DNA of 64,000 nt from Brassica napus (Eukaryota; Streptophyta; Magnoliopsida; Brassicales; Brassicaceae): assembly GCF_020379485.1 (NCBI RefSeq), contig NC_063452.1, positions 27,348,770-27,412,769 on the forward strand. The letters run 5' to 3'. Position 1 is the stretch's first letter, and each line of letters begins with the position of its first letter. The notes under the pieces were generated by a model that made no database searches, had not been told where the DNA came from, and saw only the letters and a program-made list of their open reading frames with translations. Positions 35,960-45,515 of this stretch are shown piece by piece. The position numbers and the translations under genes are program-made.

Positions 35960-37325
35960 TTATGGAATTCATTATTCCTTGCCGGTCGTCCCTGGTCACC
36001 ATTATTTTTTCCGATAAGGGAATGAAGTTGCAACTTTCCTCCATCGTATTTTTCAACTATAAATCTTTGAACAAACACAGGTGGACAAAAACATATACAA
36101 AGATATTTTCATTCTTTACTATTTTTACCCCAAAAGTGGAAAAATGCTTATTATTCGCGTGTTTTTATATTTATTTTATTTAATATTTTATACATTCAAG
36201 GTATAATAGGATTAACATTTATAAGAAGATTAGGCCCCGAAACTTAACAAAAAGAATTCATTCAATTAGTTTATTTTTTCCTATTTTTATGGTAACCAAC
36301 TATAATTATGGGAAAAGAAGATGTGCTGATATCAATATTTGCTTTGATTGGATGAAAGAAGCTTTGGAGCTACCCTAATCCTAATAAAATGCAATTGCGA
36401 TAATGGAAATACGTAAAAAAATCTAGATTAATCCAAAACTAGGTGATAAATACCCGCGCCCTTGCGCGGAGTAAATAGATTTCAAAATATTATCACTTTT
36501 AATTTGTAGACATAATAAAATTAAAGTTATAGCAAGAATACTATATGTTATAAAGTAAGGGTTAGACGAAATTTAGTATGTCAATCTAAATTAAGCTACA
36601 GAATTTTTGTTTAAAAATTGTATATTTGTTTGCATAAAATAAATTATAAATATAAAATAAAACGAAACATAAGCAATAGACTAATAAAATAAAGAACAAT
36701 GTCTTGAATGGTTCAAATCGGAAACAGAGTTAAAGCTAGCCCTTTGATTGCTTGAGAGAATGTTTTGATATGAGCAAAGTCGAGAAGAAAAGTGTGGTGA
36801 GTTTTCTAATTATAGAAGCCGTATATTTATACTAAAAAGGAATCGCCATGGGGTCGGTCATATGGATTCAAAATAATGGCCGTAACTAATCGAATATTAC
36901 ACATAACTTGCGCTCCAATCTTAGTCGAGAATTACTTTAATATTGTAATAGTTAATGCAAACTTCCTTTTATCATACGCAATTGAACAAATTCAAGAAAG
37001 TTCACGATTATTAATTGATTACAATAATTTGAACCTTAATCTACGTTCCTTATATACAAAATCAAGTCCTCACAAATCACGTATTATTACCATCAATTTA
37101 CCAAATTTGTAATTTAAAAATATATCAAAGTTATTAGATTGCTTTTTTTCCCATCATCAATCAATTTCGTCCTTGCAAATCACGTTTAAATCATGGCAAT
37201 TTGCTCCGCCATTATTTGCTTTATGCAAGCTGGCGTTAAAATCTTAATTACGATAGATCACCTCAGGTAAGTTTTTATAATTGTATGCCAGAAAATCGTA
37301 TTTCCTTAGTTTCTACAATCGCAAG
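35960..37325. repeat. right copy of the gap-flanking duplication
   Basis: 1366 bp against 1382 bp in the left copy, colinear along the full length. Differences include GTAAAAAATATC/GTAAAAAAATC, CATTCAAAGG/CATTCAAGG and GGTGATAACCC/GGTGATAAATACCC. It starts at the first base after the N run, and the left copy stops at the last base before it. Confidence 0.93.
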
Positions 37326-37960
37326 GCGGGATCATCTAACAATTTAATGAAACGGGGCAAGTATATGCCATAGCATGGTTCTTCTGTTTCACTATTTTAA
37401 ACAAAGTTTTCCTCTTGATATATTTTTAAGAGAACAAATATTTTTTCGTATTTTTAAGAAATCAATCACTTGAGCACGTATTGATCATCAAATACTTTTT
37501 AGGATTTTTCAGAAAACAAACTTTGATTGATAATCGCACATTAATTTTTCATCGCATCTATATTCATTTTGAATAAAAAATTAGACCACTACGTATGTCA
37601 GTAATGTTTTTGTATTGAAACAAATTAATGAAAAAACTTCAGTCAAGGTAATTAACATAATTTTAAAATCTTTGATGTAATACGTAGAACTTCGGTTAAG
37701 GTAACTAACGCAAGAAATAAATTATAAGGTTTGATGTAATACGTATCAACGTATATATGTGACAAATGTAGACAAAACTAAGGTAATTATAATGTTTTGA
37801 TCAATGGCATGTTGTGTAATTACTCTAGTTAACAAAAGAGTTTTAAATAGAATAGGTGAGGGAGCTTGTGGAGTTGTCACGTAAGAAATGGCACACTTGT
37901 AATAAACACATGAACTAAAAGTTATTTATTTTTAATGCTCCTCAGATAATAATAAAGGGA
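36439..37960 (-). mobile_element. non-autonomous Helitron
   Basis: On the minus strand the 3' end reads CCGCGC-AAGG-GCGCGG-like hairpin, then a short tail ending CTAG at 36439, with host A outside. The 5' end is TCCCTTTATTATTATCTG at 37960, with host T outside (37961). The sequence after the 5' end includes a stretch typical of Brassicaceae Helitron leaders (GTGCCATTTC-TACGTGACA). No coding capacity. 34958-35859 is the same element seen a second time on the other side of the gap. Confidence 0.65.
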
Positions 37961-38173
37961 TATACAAAAATATTTGTTAACAATTAAAAATATGGAGATT
38001 TGTATCTATCAATACAAAGATCTAGAATGTTCCAAAATATAGCATCGAGACCTAAGGTCTCTACTATATATATGTATACGTAGTTTCAATCGAAATACAT
38101 CTTATTTCATATCCCTAATCTCCCTGTATCTTTCTCTTGCTCCGCCGCCTTTCACATCGCTCTTATTGACAAG
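37961..38173. other. upstream region of the two-exon gene
   Basis: About 210 bp between the Helitron and the ATG. It contains CTACTATATATATGTA (38065-38080), a possible TATA region. Confidence 0.3.
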
Positions 38174-38747
38174 ATGGCCGTCACAGAAGGACAACAAGTC
38201 ATGGCTCTCATCAGCAAGCGTCTCCGTGCTCACCGCAAGAGGTACAACCGTATTACTGAGATGGAAGAGGCGGTCTCTCAGGCAAAACCCTAAACAAGGA
38301 GCAAGAAGAAGCCATCCGCTCGAAGCCATCGTCACCGCCCTAATCGAAGAGCTCGAAAAGCTCCGTCTTCCCCCTTCTCCTCCTCCTTCCGCGGCCGGTT
38401 CAGAAGAGATCAACCTCCCTGCTAAGAAAAACAAAAAGAAAAAGGTATGCCCTTGTTTTACTTAACCTAATATCGGCTGTTAACCATGAGATTGATCTAA
38501 ACCTAGTTTCTCTCTTTTGTAGGAACGTAAGGAGGAAGCTGAGGAGGAAAAAGTAACTGAGAAAGACGTGACGGACCCTGAGGGTTGCAAGATCTCTGAT
38601 GGTCTCGATGCTGGTGAGGTCTCGAAGGACAATATTTCTCCGTGCAGCGTGAGCTCACAAGATGGTACGACGTCGCCGCCCCCAGCGACTAATGGAAAGC
38701 CACGACGTAAACGGAATAAGGCGAAGAAACCTCAGACTTCGAACTGA
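38174..38747 (+). pseudogene. two-exon conserved plant protein gene with two 1-bp deletions
   Basis: ATG at 38174 opens MAVTEGQQVMALISKRLRAH... but stops after 39 codons. Shifting frame after CTCAG (about 38281) recovers a KTLNKEQEEAIRSKPS-like stretch. A second shift near 38330 recovers ALIEELEKLR..., which runs to a donor at 38445. The 78-bp intron ends at 38522. Exon 2 (38523-38747) is an uninterrupted acidic-then-basic tail ending NKAKKPQTSN and TGA. Both lesions are single missing bases, one in a G pair and one in a C pair. It reads as a small coiled-coil protein with a caprin-like LNxxQ motif; function unknown. Its closeness to the flawed contig end makes sequencing error plausible. Confidence 0.6.
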
Positions 38748-39733
38748 TCGAGTCTCCGACTTTTGTACGAAGCGGAAGTACATTGCGAAACTATGAATTG
38801 CTTTGGTCACAATCCTTGGCAGTTTCCTTTTAGTGTTCATCCGCTTGTTCACAAGTGCTTTTTGCGTTTGAGCTTTCTTTCTACTATTTTTAATTCATTA
38901 TGGAATTTAGTACTAGAGAATTGTTTGGTCGCCTCGAGTTGAATACAATCTATATTATGCTAAGATTTATTTACTCTGTTGTTTACTTTTTTTTATTTAA
39001 TTATCGTGAGGCAAAATTATAGACATCATTTAACATTTAATAGAAAACAATTTAATCAAATCAAATACGAAGATTAATTAAATGAATTTTTTTTTTTTTT
39101 GTATAAAAAGTTGTCATAGATAAATAAAATCGTAGATCAAATAGAGATTCATCTAAATTAGTTACACATGGCACACTATATATCGAACATACTAAGAATT
39201 GATAGTTTTATTCAGCGATTTGTTTTTCCTCTTCATGGATCTGCAAGGCATTAGAATGAAGTATGAAGATTAATTTAAGTAGGGTTTCAGTCCACAACAT
39301 GATCATAATTTAAACAGAGTTTCAGTCAACAACCAAACTGTGAACATTAATTTAATGTTTTCAGAAGACCTTATATATATTTAATATTATTTTCCTAAAT
39401 ATGTATATAAAACAAACTCAGGAAAATGACATACATATTTAGGAAGAACTTCTTAATTATATATAAAAGATATATTGAAGAAGTCTATTTATAAATTCGG
39501 GAAGATATCGTACACGTTTATGAAAGTTTTCTTAAACTTTTTTAAAGAAATTGTTTATCAAAAAAAATGTTTGAAAAAAAAATTTTAGAAGAAAAATTTC
39601 AAAAATTAGTTTTGATTTAATTTTTTCGATTTTAATATTTATTTATTATATTTAATAATTTAAATTATAAATGATGATATAATTACCATTTAACTCTTTA
39701 TTTAAACATATTTTGCCCCCTTTGATTTGTGTG
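38748..39733. other. AT-rich non-coding stretch
   Basis: The presumed 3' UTR of the preceding gene, then low-complexity AT-rich DNA. No other feature seen. Confidence 0.4.
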
Positions 39734-41944
39734 AGCCAATGTTTTTAAACCTGACCGGGACACTGAACCGGACGACTTACTGGGTTGCTGGGTCATTGGG
39801 TCGACCACGGATGAACCGCAGGTTAATAAATGAATTAATTTTATTATATAATAATATATCAGCTATGTAAATAAAAATATAGAAACTAAAGTTTAATATT
39901 TTGTAAATGTTTTTTAAAACATAAAATAATAGTTTGGATATGTATATATTTTATGTTTAAAAACATTTAGAAAATACTTAACTTTAGTTTTTACTAGGGG
40001 GTGTCCGCACTTCGCGCGGAATATTGTTTTTATTATTGCTAAGAACATGATTTTTTGGATAATATAATTATGTTGTCGTTTTTATTTGTTAAGATCATTA
40101 TTTGGTGTTTTTAGTGTGTTACGTAGTAATAGATGATATGTTAATATATTTTGTGTTTGTTTTTCGAATAATGTGTTGTTGTATGTATAGTACTTGTTAG
40201 TAGTGAAATGAGCATCTAAGGTAAAAGAATATTGAATTTCAATAACTTTGTTGATTCTAAAATTAACGGGTTCATCGTCAAAATTGTATTATATTTTTTT
40301 CATATTTTTGAAAATTATAACTTTTAAGATGTTTTTTTCCCTCTCCGTATATTTTGACCTTGAGCCATCCCCGTCTATGTATTTCGTTACCTTTCTGGTG
40401 TGCGGTGCTTTTCACCATCACTGGAAAAAGACTTACATCTTTCTCTTGTTCTTCCTTGTCTTCTTCACCTGTGAGATTATATGGTGTGTGTTGTACATCG
40501 GGTTTATGAGTTTTTAGTTTTTCGGTTGATTCTCACGGCATTGTAGGTTGTTCCAGTCAATATTGACTGCTCATCTTCTTCCTTAGATTTCAGCTGATGT
40601 TAGGAACTGCATCTTCTTGGTTGGGTCAGAGTTTACTCGTTTTATATGTTGTATTCCTCAACGTTGGCTTACCGTCAATAGTCTCTGCTCGTCTTTGTTT
40701 TCAAAATCTAATTTTTGGTGTTCTGACTTCTATGCTCTCTTTAATAGCTCGAGGACGGCTTCATAGTTTCTTATTCTTAGTTTGATTATCTTATGATATT
40801 AATAGTGAAATAAATATATAATTTGTAAATGAAATAATAAAAATTAGTAAAAATAATAAAATGGTGAAAATTTATGCTATTTTTAATTGTAAATAAATTA
40901 AATATTTAAAATATATTTTTATTATTTTATTTATTTCTTGAATTTTAGGGACTAATAAGTGTGAGAATGATTAGATAGTACATAATTAGAAATTGATGAA
41001 ACAAATTGCAATAATCTAAAAGAAAAAGGATTTAAAATACAAAAAAAAATATGAAGACACATGTCAACAAACCCCAATTCCACATGTCATAAGAAGGAAA
41101 AAAACCAACTTTATATATATAGATATTTTTATTTTCATTTGACATACAAAATATCAAAAAATAGTTTAGACTATTTAAAATTTATAAATATTTAAATGTC
41201 TAATGTAAATAATAAATTAAACTTTAAATACAAAATAAACCAAAAGTAAAAAATTATTGTAATAAATTGTCAATAACGAAAATAAACTAACACCAAATCA
41301 CATCAACTAATTTTGGTTCTCTCTACCATCGTTCATTTCATTTTCTTCAGAAGGCATAGTAAAATCTTCATCAAAATCTAAAAACCACAAATATAAAACT
41401 GAAAAGCGAAAACCTAACTTTTTTTTTAATCATCACTTAGAGCATATTTATCCCACAAACTCAACTGGGTTTCTTATTATTTATTTTTTTGTCTCATTAA
41501 AAATAAAAATAAAAACCGAATCTATCGCGGGCAGCCACGTGTCAGTGGGGTCCGCAAACAGTACAGAAAACCTTGAACAAACTTTTCTTCTCCTGCGACT
41601 TTTGCAACTCATTTCTTCCTTTTTGTGGTGGTCCACGCCCAGCTTTTTGGGTAAAAACCCTCCTAAAACCATGCGATAATGCTGCTCTTAATTTCTTAAT
41701 TGGAAATTTAGAATATAAAACATTATCTAAAAAAATAATTAAAAACTAAAAAAAGAAGTAAAAGTTATTTATTGGTTCAACCGGTGGTTCAACCGGTATC
41801 GGGTTCCAGGTTTTACTGGGTATTTGCGGATTTCTGCGGGTTTCTAAATATTGAGTTTTTCACAAAACCCAAACCAGATTGTTTCTGGTCACTGGATTTA
41901 CCGGTTCAACTGCGAGTCCGGGTCGGGTTTCAAAACACTGAGCT
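39734..41944. mobile_element. TIR element (CCGG-rich ends), split by a Helitron
   Basis: The left end AGCCAATGTTTTTAAACCTG pairs with the reverse complement of the right end (AGCTCAGTGTTTTGAAACCC). Both continue inward through a GACC-GGAC and AACCGG pattern. A complete Helitron (39995-41123) sits inside. Without it the element would be about 1.1 kb and non-coding. The superfamily is uncertain because no target duplication was found. Confidence 0.6.
39995..41123 (-). mobile_element. non-autonomous Helitron
   Basis: The minus-strand 3' end carries the hairpin TCCGCGCGAAGTGCGGA (40005-40021 on plus), followed by a C-rich tail and CTAG at 39995, with host A at 39994. The 5' end is TCTATATATATAAAGTTGG at 41123, with host T at 41124. 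These are the A|T insertion site and termini expected of Helitrons. 1129 bp; the internal frames (40248-40517 and 40597-40785) are hydrophobic low-complexity and not supported as genes. Confidence 0.82.
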
Positions 41945-42456
41945 ATTTAAAGAACCAAAACTGACAATGACTTAGGGTCTGACTGGTTTTTCCGCTACCA
42001 TCCGCAAATGCAACTTTTGCGGTTGATAACGATGGTTGGCGTTTCATAACAATCACAAAAACGCTACAAACTGTTTTACACCGCTACAAACCGTTTTACA
42101 CCGCTCCAAACCTCTCAAAATCAAAAGCTGGTTCCAGTTAACGTTTGCAGTTGTTGCAGAAGGGTAACTTTTTTTTGTAAAAATTATATAAATATAAAAA
42201 TATTTTTTTAAAAAATTGAGATAATATGAATACTAATTATATATATATATAATTTTAATACCATGATTTTTATTATAATAATATGGTTTATATATAAAAT
42301 TGGATAATTCTCTCAAATAGACATTTTTAAATATTTGTCACAAAAATAAACCTCAAAAACTAAAATGACCAAAATAGCAATTTTTATTTTGAAAATTTAA
42401 AATTTTTTTAATTTTTTAAAATTTGAAATCCTATCCCCAAAACCCCACTCTTCAAC

Positions 42457-42510
42457 TCTAAACCCTAAACCCTAAACTCTAAACCCTGAACCCTAAACCC
42501 CACCCCTTAA
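42457..42510. repeat. degenerate telomere-like CTAAACC repeats
   Basis: Short array of TAAACCC variants (CTAAACCCTAAACCCTAAACTC...) in the core of the fold-back element. It is part of that repeat family, not evidence for an old chromosome end. Confidence 0.8.
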
Positions 42511-42648
42511 CTTTAAACCATAATGTCTAGATTAATTAACCATAGGGGTATAAGTGTATATTTACTTCTTTTGATAAAACATTTAAGTCTATTTTGGTCA
42601 TTTTTATTTTTAAGGTCTATATTTGTGACAAAAACTTTTTTTCGATCT

Positions 42649-43028
42649 TTTTTTTTTTTTTTTTTTGGCAGCAAGACATTCACAAACTCATATTGACTCT
42701 GTAAACCAAATCGGCAACTCCGCATCCATATGAACGACGAAAGATGGTTGTTTCCTAGCACTACGTGCCAAGCTATCCGCCATTTGGTTCTCCGTTCGGG
42801 GAACATGGATGATGTCTGAGTTGAAGAAGCTTCTTCGTAAAAGCTTGATATCTTCCAGATAGGTTTCAAATGCTGGCCATTCTTCTGGTTCTGAAACCAT
42901 CTTCACCAATTGAGAACAATCCGTTGCAAACGTAACCTGAAACTGTCTTAGATTCTTCATACATTCCATTGCCCAAATCAATGCCTCCACCTCCGAATGA
43001 AGAGGAGACAGACACACCCTTACATTCC
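42649..43028 (-). mobile_element. 5'-truncated LINE (RNase H end only)
   Basis: A 380-bp minus-strand fragment: poly-A (T run from 42649), a 3' UTR similar to the big LINE at 49.7 kb, then the RNase H C-terminus (LHSEVEALIWAMECM, ATDCSQLVKM, MADSLARSARK). A direct target duplication TTTCGATCT lies at 42640-42648 and 43029-43037. It is a typical 5'-truncated retrotransposition product of the same subfamily as the 49.7-56.3 kb LINE. Confidence 0.9.
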
Positions 43029-43388
43029 TTTCGATCTATCCTAGAGAATTTATCTATATAATTTTTATAATAAATTTTTAATAATTTTAAATGTTTTTTA
43101 AAATTGAGATAATATAAATACTAATATATATAAAAATATGGTTTATATATAATTTTAATATTCATTATTTGTTATTGGTTTTTAAAATGATCAATTTTAT
43201 AATTAAATTTTGTTTATTAATTATTTTTTATTAATTAACTTTTGCATATGTGGGTAAACCAGTAAAAAATGACCCGCAAACACAACAATTTTTAAACGTT
43301 GAATGAGTCATATAAAACACTTAATAACGCTTGAAACCGCAAACTCCCACACCCAACCCCAACCGATGCGTTTGAACAAGTCGGGCCC

Positions 43389-43800
43389 AGATGTGTCCTA
43401 GATTATATATCAAATAATAATAACTAGTATAACAATTTTTTTGAACTTGAGATGTATATGTTTCATCCAAACTCTACATTTTTTTTTTGCAGTTTAAATA
43501 TTTAGATTTTCAGTTTTCTAGATGTTATAGATTTTGTATAAATAAAGCATTTCCATTGAGATGCAGCATTTGTATAAATAACGAATAGAACAGGACACCA
43601 ATGATGAATGTCAACGGGATCGTTGGAGATGATCGTTTAGAAAGTCAACCTGAAAGGTATAAGAATCGATGAACAAGTACATAAATGTTGTCCTTCAGGA
43701 ACAAACAGTTTTTATCAGTTACAAGTGTAAATTGTTTATTGGTAAATAGGAGATAGTAGTAGTAAGGCATACATATTGGAGACTTTAAATAGAGTTGAGA
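43389..43800. other. AT-rich non-coding stretch
   Basis: Between the hAT-like element and the F-box pseudogene. Nothing recognised. Confidence 0.4.
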
Positions 43801-43802
43801 TT

Positions 43803-45024
43803 TCAAAGATTGAAGGATAGAGAATATAAAATTTTACAGTGATGATCAGTATGCTTATGTAGAGGACGATCGATAGTTGTGACTGCTTCAGACCACTCAA
43901 CAGTTGTCCAAATCTCGCTTGTTTTCTTCCGCCTCTGTAAGGAGATCTCTGCACACCAAATCTCGCATTTCCAATTAGCAAGACAGTCCCAGAAGAGTAA
44001 CATGTTGGACCGGGAAGCATAGCGTCAAGGTGTTCCGATGGCAAACCCCAACCATAGTTGACCAGTTTGGAGGCACAAAGGGTGTCCCTTAGATCCTCCA
44101 AGCCCATAACTTGTCTCCACTTCATTACACCGGACTCCAGTTCACTTGCCTCACACCACAATATCCACCCACCAGTTACACAACCGTAGATGACATTGTC
44201 TATCACATGCCAACCCTTTCAAAGTTCGTTGGTGTCCGAATTCCTTGTTTTCCATATGCTTTCACTCGGAATGTAAAGCAAACCATTACCTTTCTCATCC
44301 AAGGCGAAAATCTTCTTCTCATGTATCACCGAGCTTTCGTGCATTAAGGGAGAGTACCTGGGGGCGACGGTTGGTTTGACAGTGCGTCCCAAGTCTGTGT
44401 CTTTGGATCAAAAACCTCTACCCATATGCCGGAATGTGGTTCCTTGCAACCTCAGCAAACATATATCTTCCCGTCCACCACACCAGCTGCAGCAGAAGCT
44501 CAAGCTAACCCCATGGAAGGGAGATTGGTCCACGTATGAAATCGAAAATCCAGGAAAAAGACCCTGGACGATCGCTTCCGGGCAATCATCCCACCAATGA
44601 CATAGATACCGCAGCCATGGGCCACCACTGAAGATGCTTCCGGAGGCTGATACAAGTGTGGCCGTATTGGAACCAACAAGGATGATTTAAGGATTTAATT
44701 TGGGTAGAAGGCGAACCAGCGTGAAAACGGGTCTGAAGGAATGCTTAAACATAAATAGCTGCAGAGTTCGGTGCAACCCATTAGGGATCGGGCTTGGTAT
44801 AACTCCGGGGAAAGCATTAGAGAGCGGTGCAGCTTGGAGACGAGAAATAAGGATTCGTGTTCCAATCTTGAGACAATGGCCAAACAATCCATAATGATAT
44901 CATCTGGCAACACTGATAACTTACAGGCATGCTGAGGACAGTAGTTCTTCTGTTTCTTCCTACGATTCCTCAACGTGTTTTGTTTTGCTTTATATTTACT
45001 CTCTTTTCTAGAAATCGAAATCAT
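43803..45024 (-). pseudogene. F-box/kelch-repeat protein pseudogene
   Basis: On the minus strand the first part (45024-44695) carries an F-box: LPDDIIMDCLAIVSRLEHES, then SLMLSPELYQARSLMG. After a break, kelch-type blocks appear in different frames: VVAHGCGIYVIGG, WTNLPSMG, VVDGKIYVC with a stop, EVFDPKTQTWDAL, then KWRQVMGLEDLR and a C-terminal LFWDCLANWKCEIWCAEISL. At least three frameshifts and one stop are visible. Intact relatives act as substrate receptors of SCF ubiquitin ligases, a large fast-turnover family in Brassicaceae. The 5' end lies about 55 bp from the Helitron terminus at 45079. Confidence 0.8.
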
Positions 45025-45515
45025 ATTTTTTTTTCTTCTAATGTGTGTTCAAGAGAAAGCATTGCTTCGACTTGTATATCTACAATACTAAAAGCAAGAT
45101 ATATTGAGCAGGGAGCATGTCCACGTAGGAGTGTTAATTCGGACCAATCAGGGACAAGGTTTTTTACACGTCAGACGGGCTCGCGGAGAAATATACCATG
45201 TGGGCTTCATCCGAAAGCGTACCATTCGTGCCATTTGGGCTTTATCGTTCATCCAACAAGCGTGCCATTTGGGCTTTGACGGAGTTAATCTTCTTCGTCT
45301 ACTTTTGCCCCTCACCTCTATCACTTCGTCTTCCCCGATCGAAGAGCAAAGACGCCGAGAATCAATCGAACCACTTCTACGGAATCAATATTTTCGTTTC
45401 AATCAATCAATAACTCCTTTATGATTTCGCTTCACCTTCCTCTTTTCCTCCTTCTTTATATACTGATCTTCTTTTCAATCAAACTAAAACCCTAGAACCA
45501 CTCCAAGCTTAATCC

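Larger units (their letters stand above)
42303..43060. mobile_element. fold-back (MULE-like) element split by a LINE
   Basis: The left arm (AATTCTCTCAAATAGAC ... TTTGTCACAAAAATAAACCTC ... AAAATGACCAAAATAG) and the reverse complement of the right arm (AATTCTCTAGGATAGATC ... TTTTGTCACAAATATAGACC ... AATGACCAAAATAG) pair only if the LINE fragment at 42649-43028 is removed. The core carries degenerate telomere-like repeats. Non-coding. Confidence 0.7.
41975..43388. mobile_element. hAT-like non-autonomous element hosting two nested insertions
   Basis: The left end GGGTCTGACTGGTTTTTCCG pairs with the reverse complement of the right end (GGGCCCGACTTGTTCAAACG), matching 11 of the first 14 bases. Subterminal CGCTACAAAC(C/T)GTTTTACAC repeats follow the left end. 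An internal AATTGAGATAATAT.AATACTAAT segment occurs at both about 42215 and about 43098. No clear 8-bp duplication is seen. It hosts the fold-back and LINE fragments listed next. Confidence 0.6.

Noticed and set aside
35779..36078. Open frames crossing the gap
   Set aside because: They are open only because N codons contain no stops.
40248..40785. Hydrophobic open frames as membrane protein genes
   Set aside because: They lie inside a non-autonomous Helitron, are low-complexity, and have no domain or splice support.
42457..42510. Interstitial telomere marking an old chromosome fusion
   Set aside because: The repeats are short, degenerate and within the core of a dispersed fold-back element.
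44111..44600. Plus-strand frames at 44.1-44.6 kb
   Set aside because: They are antisense of the minus-strand F-box/kelch pseudogene, whose motifs explain the open reading.
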